Positions 16,970 to 21,296 of a stretch of DNA of 21,296 bases are shown in pieces. A program made the position numbers and the translations under genes. Under the pieces are notes generated by a model. That model was not told where the DNA came from, ran no database searches, and saw only the letters and a program-made list of their open reading frames with translations. Location of the stretch: NCBI RefSeq assembly GCF_033242365.1, contig NZ_BTHK01000026.1:1-21296 (forward strand). Direction: 5' to 3'. Source of the DNA: Lachnoanaerobaculum sanguinis (GTDB taxonomy: Bacteria > Bacillota > Clostridia > Lachnospirales > Lachnospiraceae). The first letter of the stretch is position 1; each line of letters begins with the position of its first letter.

Positions 16970-17392
16970 TTATTCAATTGCAATTGTCTTCGGCTCCTGT
17001 GGAAGTCTCTCTTTTTCCTTTGGCAAAGTGAGTTTCAAAATACCGTTGTTATATGAAGCCTTGATATCTTCCTCGGTTATTGCTTCTCCTACAAAGAAAC
17101 TTCTCTGACATGAACCGAATCTTCTCTCTCTACGGATGTATTTATCCTGTTCATCCTTTTCATCTTTACTTTCCTCATGCTTTGCACTGATTGTAAGGTA
17201 TCCGTCCTTTAAGCTTGCACTTATATCTTCCTTATTAAATCCCGGAATCTCTACACTCAGCTCATAGTTTCCTTCGACTTCCTTTACATCTGTCTTCATG
17301 CTTGGAGCCTCAAACTTTCTAAAATCTCTTCCAAAAAAATCATTATTAAAAAAATCATCAAATAAATTGTAACTTCTTCCCGGTAATAACAT
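16970..17392 (-). CDS. Small heat shock protein, Hsp20/alpha-crystallin
   Basis: A 140-residue small heat shock protein: short N-terminal arm (MLLPGRSYNLFDDFF), alpha-crystallin domain from about 30 to 130 with VEIPGFNKEDI and the A-x-x-x-N-G-I/V-L signature (ASYNNGILKLTLPK), and a C-terminal I-x-I motif (IAI) that docks between dimers in the family's oligomers. It acts as an ATP-independent holdase. I chose the ATG at 17392 because AAGGAG lies 8 nt before it; in-frame starts at 17398 and upstream overlap or precede that RBS. It is a single-gene transcript with CIRCE-overlapped promoter and its own terminator, so HrcA repression and heat induction are expected. Confidence 0.95.
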   Translation of the reverse strand: MLLPGRSYNLFDDFFNNDFFGRDFRKFEAPSMKTDVKEVEGNYELSVEIPGFNKEDISASLKDGYLTISAKHEESKDEKDEQDKYIRRERRFGSCQRSFFVGEAITEEDIKASYNNGILKLTLPKEKERLPQEPKTIAIE

Positions 17393-17442
17393 ATCCATAT
17401 CTCCTTCTTTAGTATTCATTATAGTTTGCAAATAAAACCTTG

Positions 17443-17456
17443 TAACAATATTGTTA
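17443..17456. repeat. 14-bp perfect palindrome in hsp20 leader
   Basis: TAACAATATTGTTA reads identically on both strands. It lies in the 5' untranslated region, between the -10 box (17482) and the RBS. It may be an operator for a second regulator or a weak RNA hairpin; the AT-rich context allows chance. Confidence 0.4.
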
Positions 17457-17481
17457 TCTATGTCTTATTTGTTATATGCAT

Positions 17482-17510
17482 ACTATAATACCAATTATTA
17501 GCACTGTCAA
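17482..17510 (-). promoter_or_regulatory. Sigma-A promoter of hsp20
   Basis: On the minus strand a perfect TTGACA (17510-17505) and TATAGT (17487-17482) are separated by 17 nt. The -35 hexamer lies inside the CIRCE element, so HrcA binding would block RNA polymerase directly. Confidence 0.85.
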
Positions 17511-17524
17511 TAGTTGAGTGCTAA
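17498..17524 (-). promoter_or_regulatory. CIRCE operator (HrcA binding site)
   Basis: Inverted repeat with 9-nt spacer. In the direction of transcription the first arm is TTAGCACTC (perfect) and the second is CAGTGCTAA, one change from the consensus GAGTGCTAA. The changed base creates the final C of TTGACA, the -35 box. HrcA is not encoded in this window. Confidence 0.92.
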
Positions 17525-17542
17525 TTTTTTCAAAAAATTTTT

Positions 17543-17575
17543 ATCATAAAAAACCGGCTCTTATTATGAGCCGGT
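17543..17575 (-). terminator. Rho-independent terminator of the Tm-1-like operon
   Basis: On the minus strand arms ACCGGCTC and GAGCCGGT (8 bp, 7-nt loop, GC-rich) are followed by TTTTTTA. It lies about 20 nt after the TIM-barrel gene stop and directly before the hsp20 promoter. Confidence 0.92.
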
Positions 17576-17593
17576 CAAATTTGTCTCAATATA

Positions 17594-18424
17594 TTATTTC
17601 TGTATTGCCTTAAATGCTTCTGTCTGTGATGTCATGCCTCTCTCTGATGCCAATCTCTCTATAGAAGAAGCTCCAAAGAAGCCGTCAATCTCAGGAACAT
17701 GCTTTATTACATATGCAGCATCCTCAGGATCTGCAATAGGACCGCCATGGCAAATTACCATTATCTCCGGATTAACCTCACGACCTGCCTTAATGATCTC
17801 ACGAATCTTTTCACAGCAATCGTCAAGGGTTAAAGCGGTTTCAGCTCCGATTGATCCCTTTGTTGTAAGTCCCATATGGGCAACTAAAATATCTGCACCT
17901 GCCTCTGCCATAGCCTTTGCCTGCTCAGGATCGAAAACATATGGACATGTTAACATATCAAGCTTATGTGCTTCTCTGATCATTTCTACTTCGAGCCCAT
18001 ATCCCATTCCTGTTTCCTCAAGATTTGCACGGAACTTACCGTCTATCAATCCTACTGTCGGGAAGTTTTGTACACCGTTAAAGCCTTGATCCTTTAATTG
18101 CTTTAAGAAAAGGTCCATTACACGGAACGGATCTGTTCCGCAAACACCTGCAAGGACAGGAGTGTTCTTTACTATAGGAAGTACTTCCGCACCCATTTCC
18201 TGTACAATTTTATTTGCATCACCATAAGCCAATAATCCTGATAAAGATCCTCTACCTGCCATTCTAAAACGCCCTGAGTTATAGATGATAAGCATATCGG
18301 CTCCGCCTTTTTCGCTGCACTTTGCTGTAATACCTGTTCCGGCACCGACACCTACAAGGATCTTTCCGGCTGCTACCTCAGATTTAAACTTGTCCATGAT
18401 CTCTTTTCTTGATTGTCTGTTCAT
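17594..18424 (-). CDS. PEP hydrolase-family TIM-barrel protein (Tm-1 C-half type)
   Basis: A 276-residue protein of PF09370, the TIM-barrel family labelled 'phosphoenolpyruvate hydrolase' or 'TIM-barrel signal transduction', also the C-terminal domain of the plant antiviral protein Tm-1. Conserved-looking loops: GVGAGTGITAK (25-35), YNSGRFRMAGRGS (48-60), GVCGTDPF (93-100), NFPTVGLIDGKFR (120-132), AHMGLTTKGSIGA (182-194), CHGGPIADP (225-233) and FGASSIERL (250-258). The glycine-rich strand ends and the acidic and His residues fit an enzyme binding a small phosphorylated or carboxylated ligand, but I do not know the reaction. It follows the UPF0261 gene by 24 nt with AAAGGAG as RBS, so both are co-transcribed. 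The regulator at 19906-21099 has a paralogous domain. Confidence 0.9.
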   Translation of the reverse strand: MNRQSRKEIMDKFKSEVAAGKILVGVGAGTGITAKCSEKGGADMLIIYNSGRFRMAGRGSLSGLLAYGDANKIVQEMGAEVLPIVKNTPVLAGVCGTDPFRVMDLFLKQLKDQGFNGVQNFPTVGLIDGKFRANLEETGMGYGLEVEMIREAHKLDMLTCPYVFDPEQAKAMAEAGADILVAHMGLTTKGSIGAETALTLDDCCEKIREIIKAGREVNPEIMVICHGGPIADPEDAAYVIKHVPEIDGFFGASSIERLASERGMTSQTEAFKAIQK

Positions 18425-18448
18425 TTTATTTCTCCTTTACTTATATAT

Positions 18449-19666
18449 TTATACTTCCAACATTTTAATAAGTTCTTCTGCAGCTCTTTGTGCAAAAGCT
18501 TTATCATTTATATTATTATCCATCTCGACTATATTAACTTTATCTGTGTCGATATTATTTTTTAATGTATCAAACAAAGCTTCATCCTCTTTAATTCCAT
18601 AAAAAGGCTGACCTTGTGCATCAATCATTGATACTCCTTTTAAAGGTAGAATCAATACTGTCTTACCGGAAGATGCATTTAATTTTTCTGCAATCTTTTG
18701 ACCGAATTTTATATTTTCTTCCACTGTAGTTCTCATTAGAGTAACTGTCGGATTATGTTTATAAAAATTACGATTTTTAAATTTCTCAGGGACAGTATCA
18801 ATCGGTCCGAAGTTTACCATATCAAGTGCACCAACAGAAACAACCTGTGGAACATGATTTCTTCCCGCCGCTTCAAGTCTGTTAGGTCCGGCACCAAGTA
18901 CTCCTCCGACTATTTCATCACACCACTCTGTTGTTGTAATATCCAGTACTCCTTTGAAAAATCCCGCATCTATAAGAGACTCCATAGTCTTTCCGCCTGT
19001 TCCCGTTGCATGGAAAACAAGTACTTCATAACCACGCTCTTCCAAATACTCTTTTGCAAAATCCACACATGGAGTAGTTACTCCGAACATTGTAGCGGCA
19101 ATCAAAGGTTTTTCATCTTCCTCAACTTTTTTTATCTTATCCGCCATTCCCACCATTCCGGCAATAGCAAGTACCGCATTTTTAAATATTGTTTTTGAAA
19201 TTTTATTCAGACCTGCAACATCCACTATAGAAGGCATCATTATTATGTCACTTGTCCCGACATACTGAGATACATTTCCTGAAGCCATGGTGGAAACCAT
19301 CATTTTAGGTACACCGATAGGTAAGGCCCTCATTGCAGGTGTTACAAGTGATGTTCCTCCGGAACCTCCAAATGAGATGATACCGTCAAACTTTCCTTCA
19401 GCATAAAGCCTTGGAATCAACAGCTCCATTCCCTTTGATAAAGCCTCTGTGGCCATTGCCCTGTCTCTTCTTGAGACAATATCTTCAATATCATAGCCTG
19501 CTTCTTTTGCAATTTCTTTATTTGATACATCAACCTCAATCTCAGAATCAAATACACCGGTATTTATCATATATGCCTTTAACCCCAGTTCTTCTATCAG
19601 CTCTTTGACATATAGAAACTCTTCACCCTTAGTATCAAATGTACCTGCTACAGCAATAGTTTTCAT
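18449..19666 (-). CDS. UPF0261 / Tm-1-like ATP-binding protein
   Basis: A 405-residue protein of the UPF0261/PF06792 family, equal to the N-terminal half of plant Tm-1, where this domain binds ATP. Visible family segments: AVAGTFDTKGEE (5-16), a GGSGGTSLVTPAMRALPIGVPK stretch (about 100-121), STMASGNVSQYVGTSDI (about 125-141), HATGTGGKTME (about 219-229), TTTEWCDE, and VSVGALDMVNFG. Length matches bacterial members. The biochemical role is not established as far as I know. It is the first gene of a two-gene operon with the TIM-barrel protein that plants have as its fused partner, downstream of an AraC-type regulator carrying the same TIM-barrel fold. The RBS is AAAGG just before the ATG. Confidence 0.9.
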   Translation of the reverse strand: MKTIAVAGTFDTKGEEFLYVKELIEELGLKAYMINTGVFDSEIEVDVSNKEIAKEAGYDIEDIVSRRDRAMATEALSKGMELLIPRLYAEGKFDGIISFGGSGGTSLVTPAMRALPIGVPKMMVSTMASGNVSQYVGTSDIIMMPSIVDVAGLNKISKTIFKNAVLAIAGMVGMADKIKKVEEDEKPLIAATMFGVTTPCVDFAKEYLEERGYEVLVFHATGTGGKTMESLIDAGFFKGVLDITTTEWCDEIVGGVLGAGPNRLEAAGRNHVPQVVSVGALDMVNFGPIDTVPEKFKNRNFYKHNPTVTLMRTTVEENIKFGQKIAEKLNASSGKTVLILPLKGVSMIDAQGQPFYGIKEDEALFDTLKNNIDTDKVNIVEMDNNINDKAFAQRAAEELIKMLEV

Positions 19667-19729
19667 CTAATCCTTTAGACTCCTTTCCGTTTAGACTTGT
19701 TACGATTCCTTATAAATAACCATGCTTTA

Positions 19730-19758
19730 ATAATACCCTAAATATAAAAAAATTAAAT
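19730..19758 (-). promoter_or_regulatory. Weak putative promoter of the Tm-1-like operon
   Basis: A -10-like TATTAT (19735-19730) has only a poor -35 match (ATTTAA at 19758-19753, 17-nt spacer). No better pair is seen in the 155 nt upstream of the UPF0261 gene. A weak -35 directly next to the direct repeats at 19764-19816 fits an activator-dependent promoter, which is inference. Confidence 0.3.
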
Positions 19759-19763
19759 GTCAT

Positions 19764-19816
19764 TATTTTATCTTTTATTGTGTTTATTTTATATTCTAAT
19801 TGTATTTTATATATTA
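19764..19816. repeat. Three direct repeats, candidate AraC-type operator
   Basis: The octamer TATTTTAT occurs at 19764, 19785 and 19803 in the same orientation, each continuing as xTxxTA (CTTTTA, ATTCTA, ATATTA). Start-to-start spacing is 21 and 18 nt, about two helical turns, as in sites of AraC-family regulators. They sit just upstream of the weak -35 region. The stretch is extremely AT-rich, and the octamer occurs elsewhere in the window, so chance is not excluded. Confidence 0.4.
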
Positions 19817-19820
19817 AATA

Positions 19821-19855
19821 TTGTTCTTATATTATCTTTTATAATATAAGAACAA
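19821..19855. repeat. Perfect 15-bp inverted repeat, 5-nt loop
   Basis: Arms TTGTTCTTATATTAT (19821-19835) and ATAATATAAGAACAA (19841-19855) are exact reverse complements around CTTTT. The element starts within the T-tract of the regulator's terminator and lies about 155 nt upstream of the UPF0261 gene. It could be an operator, a back-up terminator or an RNA-stabilising hairpin. Confidence 0.85.
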
Positions 19856-19891
19856 AAAAACAACCTCTTATCGGTACCAAAAGAGATTGTT
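19851..19891 (-). terminator. Rho-independent terminator of the regulator gene
   Basis: On the minus strand arms AACAATCTCTT and AAGAGGTTGTT (11 pairs, one G-T wobble; 19891-19859) are followed by TTTTTTTGTT. It begins 15 nt past the stop of the AraC-fusion gene and isolates it from the Tm-1-like operon. Confidence 0.88.
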
Positions 19892-19905
19892 CTTCATATT
19901 TTTAT

Positions 19906-21099
19906 TTATTTTTGTTTACGATATATTTCCGGAGATACTCCTATATACTTCTTAAAGATTTTGGTGAATTGAACATAATCCGTATAACCAACAGCCATTC
20001 CTATTTCCTTACAGGAAGTCTTGCCGTTTTTCAAGAGTTCTTTAGCTTTATTGAGCCTAAACCAAATTAAATATTCCGTGAATGACATCCCTGTATCTTT
20101 TTTGAATCTTATACTGTAATATGTCGGCGATATATGCGCCACCAAGGCCAGATCTCTAAGTTGAATTACTTCCATATAATGTTCTTCAATATACCTTTTT
20201 GCCATCTCGGTATAATCGGCTGTATTTAAACTTCCGTCTATAGCTTTTACAAAGAGGTCCTCACTGTTAAACTCTCCATAGCTTTTAAAGGCCTTCGTCG
20301 TATTATGAATTGCCCTTTCTATAGGTATTCTCTCAAATGTAGAACCGCCTATATACCCCTGACAGCTTGTATTTTGATACATATACTTCATATCTATCGG
20401 TGTACTTGCAGGTCCTGAATATATCATTCTTATAATATCTTTATTTTTTTCCTCGCAAACTTTAAATATATCTTCCGCCATCCTGTGAGCATCATATAAT
20501 GACAATGATTTCTTTGCTCCCAAAAATCCTCCCTTCGTAAGTCCAAGATGAACACATATGGCATCCGCTCCGGCATCTATCATTCTTTTTGCCTCATATT
20601 CTGTAGTTACAAAAGCCACTGTAAACAGATCAAAATAATCGGCAAGCTTTATTGCCTCAATCTCTTTTTCAAATGAAGTGCCTTCCTCCTCCAATGCCTC
20701 GCGAAACTTCCCGTCTATCAAAGCCAGTGTGGGGAAATTTACAATTCCCGCAAATCCGCTCATTTTTATTTCCCTAATATATTCATATAGGTTTATTTCC
20801 GGATCCGAAGCCAATATTCCAAAAAGTATGGGAATGTTTTTTATAATAGGCAACAGTTCTCTTGTACCCAATTCCATAACAATATCATTGCTGTTACCAT
20901 AACACAGATAGCTTGCATAGGAACTTCTGCCGGTAATACGATATTTTCCCGCACTGAGAGCCATTATAAAGTCTACACCTCCCATGGCAACATATTTGGC
21001 TGTCATGCCAGATCCCAAAGCCGCTCCGATAATATGACCGTTTACATTGATTTGCGCATGTAACATCTTTTTTATTGTTTCTCTATCCAAAGTTTTCAT
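19906..21099 (-). CDS. TIM-barrel (PF09370)-AraC fusion transcription regulator
   Basis: A 397-residue two-domain protein. Residues 1-275 are a PEP hydrolase-family TIM barrel clearly paralogous to the product of 17594-18424: shared GSGMTAK, GRSSY, LPIIKNIPIL, NFPTLALIDGKFR (121-133), AGADAICVHLGLTKGG (176-191) and GGSTFERI (251-258). Residues 297-397 are an AraC-type DNA-binding domain with two helix-turn-helix units (about 313-336 and 361-384, ending in the usual GVSPEIYRKQK). The likely role is a regulator that senses the ligand of the TIM barrel and controls the adjacent operon. Some positions shared by enzyme-like members differ: YNSGR becomes LSAGK, and CHGGP becomes IYSGP, which would fit ligand binding without catalysis. 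The frame is open to 21162, but that lies upstream of the expected transcript start; the ATG at 21099 with GTGGGGG before it is used. RBS spacing is short. Confidence 0.9.
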   Translation of the reverse strand: MKTLDRETIKKMLHAQINVNGHIIGAALGSGMTAKYVAMGGVDFIMALSAGKYRITGRSSYASYLCYGNSNDIVMELGTRELLPIIKNIPILFGILASDPEINLYEYIREIKMSGFAGIVNFPTLALIDGKFREALEEEGTSFEKEIEAIKLADYFDLFTVAFVTTEYEAKRMIDAGADAICVHLGLTKGGFLGAKKSLSLYDAHRMAEDIFKVCEEKNKDIIRMIYSGPASTPIDMKYMYQNTSCQGYIGGSTFERIPIERAIHNTTKAFKSYGEFNSEDLFVKAIDGSLNTADYTEMAKRYIEEHYMEVIQLRDLALVAHISPTYYSIRFKKDTGMSFTEYLIWFRLNKAKELLKNGKTSCKEIGMAVGYTDYVQFTKIFKKYIGVSPEIYRKQK

Positions 21100-21133
21100 G
21101 TCCCCCACGCCGTATATTTTATCACTTTGTTTT

Positions 21134-21162
21134 ATTATAAAGACATATAAAATAAATATCAA
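21134..21162 (-). promoter_or_regulatory. Sigma-A promoter of the AraC-fusion regulator
   Basis: On the minus strand TTGATA (21162-21157) and a perfect TATAAT (21139-21134) are 17 nt apart. The start site should be near 21127, which rules out translation from codons before that and supports the ATG at 21099. One TATTTTAT octamer lies in the spacer (21154-21147, minus orientation) and one in the leader (21115-21122, plus orientation), possible autoregulatory sites. Confidence 0.8.
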
Positions 21163-21180
21163 ACCTGACTTCCGTCGTTT

Positions 21181-21229
21181 CTCTCAAAACCTAGTACTCT
21201 AGGTATCCAAGAGCATGCAGTTTTGAAAG
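21181..21229. repeat. Nested imperfect inverted repeats at right edge
   Basis: Outer arms CTCTCAAAAC (21181-21190) and GTTTTGAAAG (21220-21229) pair with one mismatch; inside are ACCTAG (21189-21194) and CTAGGT (21199-21204) around TACT, and GCATGC (21213-21218). No convincing gene is seen in 21163-21296 on either strand. It may be the edge of an unseen gene's terminator or of a mobile element. Confidence 0.35.
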
Positions 21230-21296
21230 AAATTGTCGACTTCAGCTTTGGTTAAATAGAGGGCATCAAGGTTACTAAAACCAACCAGTTTTTTAA

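Noticed and set aside
17393..17431. Extra 13 codons at the start of hsp20
   Set aside because: They include the AAGGAG RBS itself; the ATG at 17392 has ideal spacing and gives the usual family N-terminus.
17634..18089. 151-codon plus-strand open frame
   Set aside because: Antisense to the PF09370 gene, no start signal and no recognisable domain.
19821..19855. Calling the 15-bp inverted repeat simply a second terminator
   Set aside because: On the minus strand it is followed by ATATTTAATAT, not a T-run, and the stem is nearly all A/T; an ordinary strong terminator already precedes it.
21100..21162. Extra 21 codons at the start of the AraC-fusion gene
   Set aside because: They overlap a strong TTGATA-N17-TATAAT promoter, so most would lie upstream of the transcript; similarity to the paralogous barrel begins after the ATG at 21099.
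1..21296. CRISPR array, tRNA, rRNA or transposase genes
   Set aside because: No spaced repeat array, no tRNA-like cloverleaf and no transposase motif were noticed on either strand when reading by eye.

Overview
The window is low-GC, and every gene I support reads from the minus strand. Gene content and style suggest a Firmicute (Bacillota), most likely a Lachnospiraceae-like clostridium: a divIC-tilS-hpt-ftsH core cluster, clostridial RBSs of AAGGAG type, a CIRCE/HrcA site, GerMN and DegV proteins, and asnA-type asparagine synthetase. The family assignment is inference; no rRNA or other taxonomic marker is present.

Right part (about 17.5-21.3 kb): a self-contained three-gene module. A TIM-barrel protein (PF09370, 'phosphoenolpyruvate hydrolase'/Tm-1 C-terminal type) is fused to an AraC-type DNA-binding domain (19906-21099) and has its own strong promoter and terminator. 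Downstream lies a two-gene operon: a UPF0261/Tm-1-like ATP-binding protein (18449-19666) and a stand-alone TIM-barrel protein (17594-18424), ending in a strong terminator. The two operon products correspond to the N- and C-terminal halves of the plant Tm-1 protein, and the regulator carries a paralogue of the second one as its likely sensor. The AT-rich gap between regulator and operon holds three direct repeats about two helical turns apart and a perfect 15-bp inverted repeat. This is the best candidate for an undescribed system here.

Middle (15.8-17.5 kb): hsp20 with a CIRCE operator overlapping its -35 box and its own terminator, then asnA with its own putative promoter.

Left and central part (1514-15751): twelve genes in an almost gap-free run (largest gap 23 nt, many 1-4 nt overlaps): divIC, tilS, hpt, ftsH, a cytoplasmic GH13 amylase-type enzyme, a MATE exporter, an M19 dipeptidase, a 55-residue membrane microprotein, a DegV protein, a sensor histidine kinase, a double-GerMN lipoprotein and comEC. 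A promoter can be seen at the end of asnA. The run joins cell division, tRNA lysidinylation, purine salvage and membrane proteolysis to envelope sensing and DNA uptake; spoIIE and the S1-domain gene often found in this cluster are absent. A secreted GHL10/DUF187 glycosidase-like gene (140-1411) follows with its own promoter. The left edge carries terminator hairpins, one of which probably serves a plus-strand gene outside the window.
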